A DNA stretch of 64,000 nucleotides from Dermacentor variabilis (GCF_050947875.1 NC_134569.1:187604067-187668066); one strand, 5' to 3'. Counted from the stretch's first letter, positions 44,679-55,435 are shown. A program made the numbers and translations. Notes: a model not told the origin generated them from the sequence alone.

Positions 44679-45054
44679 TTACAGACATGTATGATTACAC
44701 AATATAAGCAAAAGCCTATAGAAATCACTTGGTAACATTTAAAGATAAAAAATCAGCAGGACAGTGGCTGCGAGTAAGCTATGGGGTTTTGCGTGCCAGA
44801 ACCACTATCTGATTATTAGCCATGCCGTAGTGGGGAAGTACGGAAATTTGGGCCACCTGGGGTTCCTTACAGACATGTATGATTACACAATATAAGCAAA
44901 AGCCTATAGAAATCACTTGGTAACATTTAAAGATAAAAAATCAGCAGGACAGTGGCTGCGAGTAAGCTATGGGGTTTTGCGTGCCAGAACCACTATCTGA
45001 TTATTAGCCATGCCGTAGTGGGGAAGTACGGAAATTTGGACCACCTGGGGTTCT
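44679..45054. repeat. 188-bp direct tandem duplication
   Basis: Unit 1 at 44679-44866 and unit 2 at 44867-45054 are almost identical (differences seen: GGGCC/GGACC and TTCCTTA/TTCTTTA). Each starts TTACAGACATGTATGATTAC and ends in ACCTGGGGTTC. The unit contains the 3' half of a SINE plus adjacent sequence. Either a very recent duplication or an assembly artefact. Confidence 0.85.
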
Positions 45055-45165
45055 TTACCGTGCGCCTAATTTTATGTACGCGGATGTTATCGCATGTCGC
45101 CCACATCGAAATGCGGGCTCCGTGGCCGGGATTCGATCCCGCGCAGCAGCCAAACAAGATATCAG
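44930..45165 (-). mobile_element. tRNA-derived SINE, minus copy
   Basis: Same family as 30712-30945. On the minus strand it has a B box GCGGGATCGAATCCCGG, CCCGCATTTCGATG, GGTAAAGAACCCCAGGTGGTC and AATCAGATAGTGGTTCTGGCA. Its 3' half lies within the 188 bp duplication, so a second, headless copy is present at 44740-44866. Confidence 0.8.
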
Positions 45166-45784
45166 CCAGTGAATGAGTGAATGGATCAATAAGCGAGTTA
45201 ATGAGCAAAGAAAGAAAGAACCTTGGGTATCCCTTAAATGCCAGACTTAAGGCGGTGCTTGCTTCATGAAGCATTCATCACCGAGGAGGTCTAAACGAGA
45301 GATCGTTGTCTAGAAGTGAAAACTCGAAGACAATTGTGTGTTAGTGAGCTTATAAAAAAAAACATCTCATTTTGCAACCAGATAGTTTCATGACTGCAAG
45401 GCTTTCTTGAGTAGCAAATATTGTAGTGGTACCATTGTATTTCGAGAACAATGAACAAATTTGTTTATACTGAAGAAACATTAATGAAGGAATTCGTTCG
45501 TCGTGAGCAAAATACAATACAACATCTCCGTATCCTAGCTTTGAAAGCACTACTAGTGTTTTCCTGAGAAGCAGATTCAGAAACTAAAGAAAGTCTAAAA
45601 AGATTAACGTAGGTCGCCAAGCATGCTGTCAACCTTGTTAACTACGTAGTCAGTATGGATTCCACAATATGAAGACTTTTTGCTATGAAAAGGCAGATTG
45701 AAAAGTGTCACTTAGGCCAGTGCACCTAAAGAACTGTCACACTACAGAAGAATACGCAATTGGGCTGGTTGGTTTATGATTACG
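45166..45784. other. Intergenic, nothing recognised
   Basis: AT-rich, with short A-runs and an AAAGAAAGAAAG tract at 45210. No coding domain. Confidence 0.4.
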
Positions 45785-45902
45785 AGCAATAACAAACAAC
45801 GCTAAACAACAGGTCCAGTTAAGGGACACAGACAACAGCGCTGATGCGCTCTTGTCTGCGTACCTTCACTCGTCCTGTTGTTTAGCGCTGGTTTTTATTG
45901 CT
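45785..45902. repeat. Foldback element (118 bp)
   Basis: Outer arms 45785-45813 (AGCAATAACAAACAACGC...) and 45874-45902 (...GCGCTGGTTTTTATTGCT) pair over nearly 29 bases. Inner arms GACACAGACAACAGCGC (45825) and GCGCTCTTGTCTGCGT (45846) pair again. A small MITE-like hairpin element. Confidence 0.6.
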
Positions 45903-47037
45903 TGCTGTCATACTTCGCAAATACCCTTTCTTTAAAATAAAAACTTACGAATCTAGCCACCATTTTTTTCCTTTAGCTATTTCGTCAAGCATTTAGTACG
46001 TTTTCACGGAGCCAGGGAAGAGACATACTTTACAAGAGCATAGCTCAACACAAGCAATCAAAGTATATCCATGCATTCTTTGTTTTTTCTTCGCTCCAAA
46101 AGCACACACCTGCAAGGCACCAATTGAGACAAGGTTTTCCGCATTCGTAGTGACCTCGAACAGTTGTCACGTGTTCACCCACTCAGAACGCCCATAAGGA
46201 ACAGCGAACCTGTACTATGCTTGTACTTGTACTTCACAAGGCTTCATGTGTAGGCGCACGTCCGGCAGCGAGTACTACAAGCATACATTTCAGCGTGCGC
46301 TTTAGGCCAGATTACGATTCGCGCGGTGCAAAACTAACAAAAAACAGCACAAAAGTTCTTCATTTGTGCTGAGCACAAAAATGCAGCTTGTATTTTCGCT
46401 AAACGAAAAGAATTCCTTTCCTTCAACTCTCTACGAAAGCTATTGGCTATAGTTTCTTCAAGCAAATATATTTGCGCCATATTCGAATTCCTACACTTTC
46501 CCTAGAGTAGACGGTCTCATGTCTTCAAAGGTGCAAAGTGTGTTATGACGGAAAAAAGAGTATGAAAAGAGTACAGAAAACAGGCACTTTGTACGTCTTC
46601 CTCGCTTTCGTAATACGTCTTTCTTGCCCTGATTATTTAAAGAATGTTGCACTGGTATGAGACCAATTGGGTAATACCATATTGTTGAACCAGTGTTTCT
46701 GACACTGGTGTCCGGCCACTGCGTACCAAACAGATCCATCGTCGTGTGCAACATATTTTACTGTCTGCCAACCCAATTAAGGTGCAATCAATCGATAATA
46801 TCGTTTTAACAGAGGATCTGTTACAGCTTGCGTTTCAGCTGTGCCCGGCGACCGCTCGAAACTCGGCGCAGCTATGCAAAGGGAAGTGCGGAAGATGACA
46901 GGCTAAGCGAGACTGGCGAAACAGGCAACGGCTAGGACCCTCCGTCGTGGCGTAGCTGTTTGGGTGAAAAGCCGCACAGTGGGGTATTGGCTACGCCTAG
47001 CAACGACCTATGCTTTGTCGTGCACGTGCAATCCTAG
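45903..47037. other. Intergenic, nothing recognised
   Basis: AT-rich until about 46800, then GC-rich. No domain or repeat identified. Confidence 0.35.
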
Positions 47038-47352
47038 TTGAGCGACGCGGCGTCCACCGGCGGGATCACCGTCCGATCCACCGATATGGACAGACATAGG
47101 AAGGTGCTCTCTCCCGAAGAAGGAGCGACGGCGAAGGAGGAGGAGGTGACTAATGAAAGGTCGAGCGCGGCCGCGGCATTCGACAGGTCCTTCTCTGCCG
47201 TGCGCAGTTTCGAAAGATGGAATCCGCTAGCCTGTAGCGCCAGGGGGAGCTTGCGCGCGAATGCGGTCAAGGAGTCGGCGGTGGCGCCAACGGCCGCCTC
47301 CGCCGCAGCACCTGCTTACGCAACATGGCAGCGCTGGAGGTTACCTCAGTGA
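47038..47352 (+). CDS. 104-codon open frame in GC-rich DNA, hypothetical
   Basis: ATG to stop, starting MSDAASTGGITVRSTDMDRH, acidic then alanine-rich. It resembles a real coding exon in composition (charged segment LSPEEGATAKEEEVTNERSS) but matches no family I know. The reverse strand is open for 78 codons. It could be an exon, part of a repeat or chance. Confidence 0.2.
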   Translation: MSDAASTGGITVRSTDMDRHRKVLSPEEGATAKEEEVTNERSSAAAAFDRSFSAVRSFERWNPLACSARGSLRANAVKESAVAPTAASAAAPAYATWQRWRLPQ

Positions 47353-47579
47353 CACAGCTGCTGGTAGACGTCGCAACCTACTGCCGCCACCACCTTGAAC
47401 GTTCATGTTCGTGACCCCGTACATCCCCCAAATGCAGTTCGCAGTGGTTGCTCTTCGATTTGTCGTCCCGGATTGGCTGAGTACTGTACGCGTAGCTGCG
47501 TACACCAAAGCTCTTTGGCTAGTTCTGCTGTTTTATTGACCTCACCGCCACGTGACAGTAGTGCACTATAGAGCCGTCC

Positions 47580-47745
47580 CGCGGTGGAGCTGAAGCAGGC
47601 TTCAAGCACTCCCCATACGTGGGCCGATCTAGAAGATAGTGCGATACCGGGCCGACCCGCGGCGGAGGTGCCGTTCGCCATTAAGGGGCCCACATACACA
47701 GCTTCGCTTGGTCATCTTTCTGCAAGCAGTAGAAGGGCACTGAAT
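47580..47745 (-). repeat. GC-rich 78-bp tandem repeat family, copy 2
   Basis: Inverse relative of 24010-24237. On the minus strand: CAGTGCCCTTCTACTG, GATGACCAAGCGAAGC, TGTATGTGGGCCCC, CACCTCCGCCGCGGGTCGGC and CGGCCCACGTATGGGGAGTG. A second, worn unit follows toward 47520. Confidence 0.65.
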
Positions 47746-48117
47746 TTTTTATTATTAACACAATAAATATTGTTACGTAGGAAGAATACTTTTCCCTAGC
47801 AATATACAGATACAAAGCAAGAAAAGTACTTACGGAAGGAGGGCTCAGGCTCAAATACCGGGGGGGTCTCCAATGCCTTGACAAGAAATGTAAAAAATAC
47901 ATTACAGTATATTGGCCGTCTTCAAAGCTCTACATACATTTGTCTACTCAGTTTTCGAAAAAGAAAGGAACTAACGCGCAAAAGCAACAAGAAGGAGTGA
48001 CAAGGCAGCAAGATAAAATGCAATAAAAATTACATTGAATGAAAAAATGATGTATGCTTAATGCGGTCACTGCTTTCAAATTTTACAAGGCATATTTAAC
48101 GACGTCTTTACAAGTTT
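47746..48117. other. Intergenic, nothing recognised
   Basis: AT-rich flank left of the G5 LTR. Contains a G-run (47862) and no recognisable feature. Confidence 0.35.
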
Positions 48118-48265
48118 TGTAAGGCGGTTTAATTAACAAGCGGGAACGTTACACGACACACAGGCATGTTGGTTGATCTAGCGTGGGGCACCGAGCGCAC
48201 GAGATCTGCTCTCAAGTGAGGCGTTGAAGATGCGCCAGAAGTAGACGCCCGTCGTCTTCCTTACA
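48118..48265 (-). repeat. G5 3' LTR
   Basis: 148 bp. On the minus strand it starts TGTAAGGAAGACGACGGG and ends AAACCGCCTTACA, so the ends form a perfect TGTAAGG/CCTTACA inversion. A purine tract, TCCCAGGGGGCAAGT, lies directly upstream (48266-48280 complement). The start is like the G4 LTR (TGTAAGGAAG), supporting kinship. The 5' LTR lies outside the window. Confidence 0.75.
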
Positions 48266-48478
48266 ACTTGCCCCCTGGGACGAGGGAGCTATTCTCAGAG
48301 GACGCGGGTGGTAGTAATGTTCGAGTTGCTGCAAGTGGACCATCCCAATTCCATGGCGCCTTAAGTCTGCGGACAGCGAGAGAGGCTCGACAAGGTAATT
48401 GAGAAGAGACGTCGGTTGCACGACGGGGTAGGTATCGTAGTACTTGGCTAGGAGTTTAGAGGAAAGACTGAGCGTGGT
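48266..48478 (-). pseudogene. G5 integrase C-terminus
   Basis: Minus-strand frame reads LSLSSKLLAKYYDTYPV, LLNYLVEPLSLSADLRRHG and MVHLQQLEHYYHPRPL, the GPY-type C-terminal domain (compare G4 RVLERPSPVNYLVEPL). It is the left half of a gene whose remainder is at 55566. Removing the LINE between GTGGT repeats (48474-48478, 55566-55570) joins ...DNRTT to LSLSSKLL in frame. Confidence 0.85.
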
Positions 48479-48650
48479 CATAAGCATACAGAAGAGAAGA
48501 GAAAGAGAAAAAGCAAGGATAGAAAGGCAGGGAGGTCAACCAGAAGAGCATCCGGTTTGCTACCCTACACTGGGGGTGGGGGAAAGGGGAATAGAAAGAG
48601 GAAAAGAGTAGAAGGTGAGCACTGAGTGCGTGTGGGCGGGACACTATGCG
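48479..48650 (-). repeat. LINE I1 3' UTR
   Basis: Follows the ORF2 stop (TGLRDRL*, near 48660). Minus strand: CCCCACCCCCAGTGTAGGG, ACCTCCCTGCCTTTC and a T/C-rich end (TTTTTCTCTTTCTCTTCTC). A fragment of the same UTR is at 10040-10145. Confidence 0.7.
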
Positions 48651-48774
48651 CAGGGACACTATAAGCGGTCTCGTAAGCCGGTGCACTTCAAGTATTGCAC
48701 TAATGCACGATTCGCTTTTCGTTCCAGTGGCGGTTGTGGCCATGGTCCTAGTATCTTTGACTCGCTGAACGGTC

Positions 48775-50584
48775 TTAAAGGAGCACTGACACAAAAATTT
48801 GAAGTCGAGATAACTTGTGAGATCGATTTAGTTTGTCGCACACACATCGTCTATAAAATATCAGCGGCGAATATCGCTTAGAACATATTTAAAATCAATT
48901 TTAAAGTACGTGCGCCCAGCCAACCGCGAAACAGAGCACCTCGCGACATTGACATCAACCGGGATTGTAAATAGCCAAGAAAACGCTACGTCATGTGGCT
49001 GCGTCACGAATTTTCGTTGGCTGCCATGCGGCTTACATGTGCTCTTCTCCTCTGTTGTTGCTTGTTCTAGCTGCTGTACTCGTAGTGGGACGCGCCCCGT
49101 GTCGCTGCAACTGCAGTTTTTGTCGTGTCCATCGGGATATTTCCCACACTATCAGCTTGACTGCACTGCCACAACGTTCAACGCCGATTTGTTGTGTCTT
49201 ACCATTGGTGGTGGCCGATGCGAGGGTTTTGTTGAGGTTCGTCCTCGCCATCGCCGGCCGCAATATCTGAGTCGCTAAGTGATTGGCCACGTCTAAAGCG
49301 CGAGACACATAGTACGATTTTCCGTGCCATCTGTAGTACGGCGCGTCGTGTGCGACTTGCCGCATGCGGCGATTCGGGACACATGGTACAATTGAGCGAG
49401 CGGCGGCCCAGAACCGGCGCCCCTGCGTGGAAGTTCGGAATCCTGCGTAACTTCGAACAGAAAGTGAAAGCAACCGTATTTGCACAGCTGTCTTGTTTGA
49501 AACAAACGATGACAATATAAACACGTCTATGCGAGCACTGTAGACGTGTTTCCGCAAGGCCGCGTTAGCAGTATCGGATCTGTTGACAGCCGCCGATGGC
49601 CAGGAGCCGGCAGGCATAGCTCGCTGGGCCATCGAATTCGACACCGGTTGCGCTTGTGACACGATCGCTTGCAGCTCGTATAACGAAGCGCCTATGTTAG
49701 TCGGCACAACGTGTACACAGTTATGTCACGCTTAAATTGCAGCACATTTGATTTCTTTGGCGCCAACAGAAGCGAACGAGCATGCCAAGCGAGCTTGCGA
49801 TCGCTGGGAGACGATGTAGGCATAGCTCGCCGGCCGTCTATCCGGGGCCGAGGGTACTTGCGATGCGTCCACAGCTCGTAATATAGCGCCTAAATTCGTC
49901 AGCGCAATCAATGCCTGAACATTTATGTTTCTCTTAAGTGAAAATACGGTTAGCTTTCCCGGATCCGTTAGTAGCGATGAGTAAACAGGCCAGTCAGGCG
50001 AGCCGCTTCGTATACAGACGATTGCTGGCGCGTCTGCGCTTACCGCGTCCGAGTAGAACTCACGCCAATAATTTACTGTTTCGCACAACGTTTTTTAACT
50101 CGCACTCTTTCGAGGTCACTTATTCTAGGAGTTATTTCGTGTCAGAAACAAATTGTAACCCATTTATGCGCCGTCGTCAGCGGCGAAGGAGGCGCGCGTT
50201 TCGACCAGAAAAAAAAAACAGACATGATCGGAGCGGCGAGGCGCGCGCTCGCCGGCCCCGCCCCGCCGGGTCTACCAAGTCACCATGACGTTCACGCTAC
50301 CGGCGCTCTCATTGGCTGCGGTCATTCGACCGATGCGGCAGTCGCACGACAATACGTCATGGCTTTTTGCGAACACGTGACCACTTTGTTTACACTCCCG
50401 TTTGCCCCATCTCGTTGCTCTCTGGAAACGAAACTACGACTGGTCGCTGCAAAAAAGACTGCAAATAATTACCTGTCGCGCTCTGAAGTAAATGAGGTTT
50501 CGTGCCGTTATTACTGGGTCATTAACTACTTATTAAAGCAGGAAAAACCACGTGGATTTTTTTTTTGTGTCAGTACTCCTTTAA
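48775..50584. mobile_element. TTAA-flanked TIR element (piggyBac-type target) in LINE I1
   Basis: TTAA at 48775-48778 and 50581-50584 flank ~16-17 bp inverted ends (AGGAGCACTGACACAAAAA left; right-end complement AGGAGTACTGACACAAAAA). Removing one TTAA and the insert restores LINE ORF2 in frame (HRLDL + RPFSESKILGPWP). The interior has no recognisable transposase: a 224-codon minus frame (49707-49033) matches nothing I know. Sub-repeats occur near 49.61, 49.82 and 50.0 kb. TTAA duplication is typical of piggyBac, so a non-autonomous relative is the likely identity. Confidence 0.75.
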
Positions 50585-51144
50585 GTCCAGTCGGTGTAAA
50601 GTTTCCCGCAGAGAGAGGCGTTGTACGTCGTAGCGGGGGCAGGTACACAATAAGTGCTCGGTGGTCTCCTCGCACCCATAGGAACCGCACATCGGGCTCT
50701 CGGCCATTCCAAACGATAAGAGTATGAGTTCGTGAAAGCTACTCCCAGCCACAGCAAGGTTGCTTCACCGCGGGAAACGCTAGATGGCAGTTGTAGCCGT
50801 AGCGTGGGGTCCAGTTTATATAATCGGCAGTCGTAGGCACTTGAACTCCAGAGATCTTGCGACTTTTTGCGTGCATGTAGGCGAAGTTCCCCAGCAGCGT
50901 CCGGCTTCGCCAAAGGTATTGAACGCGTCTGGGTATCTTCGTGGGCAGACCGGGCAGCCTTGTCAGCTAGGTTGTTGCCGACGATGCCACAGTGAGCAGG
51001 AATTCATCGAAATATGATGGTGTGCCCTCTTTCAAGAGCATGGTGGTGCGCTTCCCTGATGTCAGATGTCATCTGCTCGTAAGTTCTGTGACGTAATGCG
51101 CACTTGATGCTGTGAAGGGCTGCCTTAGAGTCACAAAATACGAC
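50585..51144 (-). pseudogene. LINE I1 ORF2: end of RNase H and C-terminal zinc motif
   Basis: Reads VVFCDSKAALHSIKCALR (RNase H D-S block) after the stop at 51145, then REAHHHALERGHTIIF. It continues in worn frame to SSVSRGEATLL and LGVAFTNSYSYRL, then in another frame HLLCTCPRYDVQRLSL. Sequence beyond the TTAA element (PFSESKILGPWPQPPLERK, near 48770-48700) is the true C-terminus. A frameshift lies near 50720. Confidence 0.8.
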
Positions 51145-52218
51145 CTATTTCTCTGTTGGCTCTTCGCTGACATACATCATAGCGGCATAGAGAGCCGCAA
51201 GCTCTGCCGCTGTAGATGTAGTCGTATGCGGCAATTTGAATGTAACTATAACCTTCTTGGCTGGAACGACGAATGCGGTAGTTGAGCTATAGTTGAGGGA
51301 GGGCGAACTATCGGTATATATATATATATGGTCCTGATACGTCTGGTGCAGTAATAGGAGCGTAAGTTGCTTCATAGCTGGCGATGGATGATTTGACTTT
51401 TTTGTAATTCCAGGAATAACAAAATTCACTTGAGGCTGTCGTAAACACCACAGGGGAGATGAAGGCTTCGTCGCCGGTGTAAAATATGACGGTATGCACT
51501 CTTTATGAGCGTTAATCACTCTTGAAAAGGTCGCTTGAGGTCTCTCGGCTGGTAAGGAGGCCAAATGATGGTCGGGGATTCTTGACAGATGGCGAATGTG
51601 CGCTCTGAGATAGTCGACAGCTACGTGTGTCTGGATCATATGGTCCCCAGCGATGGCAATTGTTGCGGCTGTTGACGTGCGCCGAGGCAGTCCTAAACAC
51701 GTGCGTAGGTCTTGACCTTGTATGTTCTCCAAAGCGCGAAAGTTCGTCTTGCATGCATTTGACAACACTGGTAGACTGTAACGTAGGAGTCCGAGAAACA
51801 GTACCCTGTAGAGCTGCATCATAGAACGGACTGGTGTACCCCAGTTTTTCCAGCAGAGAAATTTAAAGACCTGAGCAATGGCAACCAATTTATTCTTTAC
51901 ATAGACGCAGTCGGGGCTCCACGAGAGGTTGCGGTCAATGATTACACTCAGAAAGCGATGTGTCTTAGCATAGGATACAGCTTCACCATTGATTGAAACA
52001 GGATACGATGTCATTTGTTTGCGCGTAAAGCCAACCAATGCGCACTTTTCAGTAGACACGCTGAGGTCTTGTTCTCGAAGATAAGATGCTGTCATGGTTG
52101 CCGCCCGCTGAAGCCTGGCTCGTACCTGAGGGCGATTCACTGCAGAAGCCCAGATGCAAATGTCGTCGGCGTATATTGAGACGTGAACTGACTGCGGTAG
52201 GTACTGAATGGGGCTCAC
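51145..52218 (-). pseudogene. LINE I1 ORF2: RT palm to RNase H
   Basis: 357 open codons: VHVSIYADDICIWAS (intact Y-A-D-D), KCALVGFTRKQMTSYPVSIN, HRFLSVIIDRNLSWSPD, the thumb region to YLRAHIRHLSRIPDHH, then RNase H start IYIYTDSSPSLNYSSTTAF and TAAELAALYAAMMYV. Ends at a TAG that replaces a Trp codon before VVFCDSKAAL. Its start overlaps the 14-bp duplication that disrupts the frame from the preceding RT part. Confidence 0.85.
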
Positions 52219-53114
52219 TGAATGGGGCTCAACACCCCACCCTGCGGCACACCACGGCAGGTGTAATGTTCCGAAGTTGGACCATCTTCAGTCTGTAAGA
52301 AAAAGCAACTCTCAGTCAAATAGTCCCGAATCCATTTATACATCCGGCCACCAACTCCAACAGCCTCGAGTGAGTTCAGTATGGCCTCATGGGCGACGTT
52401 GTCGTATGCTCCTTTTATATCTAGAAAAAGTGCCGCTGATAGGCGCTTGAGGCTTTTTTGATTTTGGACCCAGGTTACGATGTCAATGACATTGTCAATG
52501 GACGAGCGACCTCGACGAAAGCCTGTCATGGCGTCCAGGTAGATGTTGAATCGCTCTAGGTACCATTCCAAGCGAGCAAGAATCATTCTTTCCATCACTT
52601 TACCCACGCAGATGGAAAGCGCAATCGGACGATATGATGAGAGCTCAAGCGGAGACTTTCCAGGTTTCAGAATGGGGATCAAGCGTATCGTTTTCCATTG
52701 CCGAATGCCGAAGAATGACGCCGTTCTGCCAAGACTCGTTGTAGTAGCTGAGCAGCTCATCACGCGCGTCATGTCCAAGGTGGCATAGGGCAGCATACGT
52801 GATGCCATCAGGCCCTGGTGACGAAGAACGCCTGCAAGTCGCACGTTCACGTTCATTTCTGGTACACGTGCCTCAGGGATGTCATTCAATGCTGCGTCAG
52901 TAATGATGGCTACGGACCCAGCAACCCGTGCACAGAACTCTTCGGCCGCTTGAAGTTCCGAGCGGAGTTGGTAGAGGGCCAGAGCAGCAAATGGCTTCCT
53001 TTGATGCGGAGATGAGCGAAGGCCCCTAACCGTTCGCCATATGTGCGAGAGCGATTTTCGGGGATCAAGCGACTGACAGAAAGTTTTCCATCGCTTGCCT
53101 TCCAATTTATCCAA
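52215..53114 (-). pseudogene. LINE I1 ORF2: RT fingers and palm
   Basis: 299 open codons in frame with the endonuclease: LDPRKSLSHIWRTVRGL linker, then RLIPILKPGKSPLELSSYRP (LKPGK and S-Y-R-P), SICVGKVMERMILARLEWYL, MTGFRRGRSSIDNVIDIV, ALFLDIKGAYDNVAHEAIL (first catalytic Asp) and CRGVPQGGVLSPIQ. After SP the usual block of about twelve residues is missing, and a 14-bp tandem duplication shifts the frame. Confidence 0.88.
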
Positions 53115-53141
53115 ACGACGCTGGACTTTTTTCTGTATGCG

Positions 53142-54086
53142 TCATGAAGCCCTTAGATCCAAGACGCACTTCGTACGCCGATACCTCCTCTCCGCCTGTC
53201 GGCGTGCCGCACGCAGCCTCTCCAGTTCCATATCCAAGTCTGTTTGCCTTGCTGACCTTGTGAGCAAGCAGATGGATGTTTTCAATGCCTCTGCGATTGC
53301 ATCTTCGATAGTGTGTGAAAGGCCTTCCCGACATGCGTCATCCATATCCTTCTTAAACTTTGTCCAATCAACTGTACGCAAGACAGTAGAGCAACGTTGC
53401 TCAACTCCTCTAATCTTTATGTATGTTGGAATGTGGTCGCTTCCATGCGTTTCAATGTCCGTAAACCAGTGGATGCTAGGGGCAAAGCGCCGTGACACCA
53501 AAGTTAAATCCAAGCAGCTGCTATAGGTCGTGCCTCGCGAAAACATAGGGTTGCCGTCATTCACACAGCACAAATCATGGTTGGCAGCAAAGGAGGCGAG
53601 ACTCCTGCCTTTGGAATCAATTTTAGTGCTTCCCCATAGCTGGTGAGGCGCCTTGAAGTCACCTGTGATAACCCAGGGGCCATTGTTCATCAGTAATATT
53701 TTCTTGAGTCGTTCGCCGTCAAAATGACCCGCTGGGGATATGTAGGCTCCAATTAGCGTAAATGACACATCCTCCTTTAGGATATTGAGGCAGACATATT
53801 GGTTGTCGTCATAAGGCTCTACCGCATTAGCGACGTATGTTAAGTCCGTGCGGATGTAGATGACTACTTTCGTGCTCGCACCGCATGTGGACGAGACGAA
53901 ACATTCGTAACCGGACAGTCTGAGTGGAGCTGGTGTATTTGGTTCGCAAATGAGCAGTATAGGAAAGCGATTTGTGAAAATGAATTGGCCAAAGTCTGTT
54001 ATACGGGTCCTTAGACCCCTAGCATTCCACTGAAAGATCGACGCACTTTTAACCTCGCTGCGGAAGGGGACTATTGGTCGAGCCAT
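53142..54086 (-). pseudogene. LINE I1 ORF2: AP endonuclease
   Basis: Starts 5 bases after the ORF1 stop with MARPIVPFRSEVKSAS. Contains IFQWNARGLRTR (Asn of the active site), LICEPNTP (usually E of the Q-E-T block), FTLIGAYISPAGHFD, WVITGDFKAPHQLWGS (the usual GDFNA has become GDFKA, which removes the catalytic Asn), and THGSDHIPT with the final S-D-H intact. Ends at a TGA that stands for CGA in A-S-R-R-I-Q-K-K, after which the frame continues into RT. Confidence 0.88.
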
Positions 54087-54091
54087 GATGT

Positions 54092-55435
54092 TTAAACGAT
54101 GTTAGCAAGCACTGAATTTAGTGCATCCAGTATTTGCAGAGCACTTCGAGCTGCTGGGGTTTGCAGCTTGTTCAGTATGATGCGCACTGTATTAATTAGC
54201 GAGTGCAGCATATCAGCCACCTTCCTGTCTTGGTCGCATAAATCACTGACAGTAGACGTCGGGGGTTGTCCAGAAAAATTTTGCTGTGATTCTGTCGTTG
54301 GATGCTGTCGTTTCAGTAGAGCCGGCCAAGATTCTGCAGATGTGGTCTTCTCAGTGGCCTTGTTCTTCGAGGTCCTTTCCACAAAGTCTGGCCTGGGTGG
54401 CAGTGGAGCAGGCGGTGGTGTAGGAAGTGGCATGCGCGTCGCAGAGACAACACCCTTCCTTGAGGAGCGCCGGCGACAGAAACGTCGCTTCCTGATTTTA
54501 TCGGTGACTTCACGATGAGATGAATGATTTCTCGCCACCTCTTCTAAGATAGCCATCTCCTTCTTAATATGCGGGCATTTCTTCGATGAAGCTTAGTGCG
54601 ACCCTCCGCTGTTTGAACACTTCAGTACAGTCGCACCACATTTATCTGCAGTGTGTGGCTCGGCGCAACGGGGGCATGCTGCCTGATTTTCGCAGACGCT
54701 GCTCACGTGCCCCAGTTTCATGCATTTGCGGCACGGAAGAGGTTTCGCAATGAAAGGCCGCACTGCAGGTCTGAAGTGTCCCACCTTAACATGCGAGGGT
54801 ATATATTTACCCTTGAATGCAATCTTCACGCAGCGTGAACTGCCTAGCCGCTTAACATCAACAGTGACCTTATCATTGGCTGGCTTAATAAGAATCGGCA
54901 AGTCGTTATTAAGGATGGCGATGTCTACGTCGTAGATAATGCCGGTGACTACGTCAGATCCAAGAGGGATGTAAGAGCGCACCTGAATGCCATCGATGTC
55001 CATCACGCTGCGTAGAGTGGTCAGAACAGGTACATGCTGGACATCAACCGCCAGTAGATTTTTACGGCTGTTGACTCGAATGTCTCACATTTCATTTGGC
55101 ACCAGGGCTTCCAGTGACATCGACACAGATTGCCTGTTGAGTAGCTTCATGTTGACGGTGGGAAGCAGAGGCAAAAATATGATGGTATTGGCGTCCGGCC
55201 GCTGCGTGTGCCTTACTGTTTGCGTGCTTGACGATGAGGACGTCCTGGTGTTTCTTCTCTTCGCTCTGCGTCACTGCACCAGCTGGAAGTCGTCATCGGA
55301 AATGTCCTCACTGCTGAGAGAGTAGACATGGATGTCCTCGCTGTCGCTGTCGCTCTACTGACCAATCCGCTTCCTGGAGCCGGCCGCCGCTGACGCCGCC
55401 ATCGCCGGCAGACGTGCGGGTTCGTCCACTTCCAT
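54092..55435 (-). pseudogene. LINE I1 ORF1, one frame with four stops
   Basis: ATG at 55435 (MEVDEPARLPAMAA...) and the same frame all the way to 54092, about 448 codons, with four in-frame stops and no frameshift. It has an acidic serine-rich N-part (SLSSEDISDDDFQLVQ), a middle with NSRKNLLAVDVQHV and DVDIAILNNDLPI, then zinc knuckles CRKCMKLGHVSSVC, CPRCAEPHTADKC and a third, CSNSGGSH...CP, cut by a stop. The C-part is proline-rich with a coiled, leucine-rich end. An RNA-binding Gag-like protein; inactive. Confidence 0.85.

Noticed and set aside
49033..49707. 224-codon minus frame inside the TTAA element as a possible transposase
   Set aside because: No DDD/DDE catalytic pattern or zinc ribbon visible, and the region contains ~200-bp sub-repeats instead.
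53095..53526. 143-codon plus frame opposite LINE I1 endonuclease/RT
   Set aside because: Antisense shadow; the minus strand has the full domain series.
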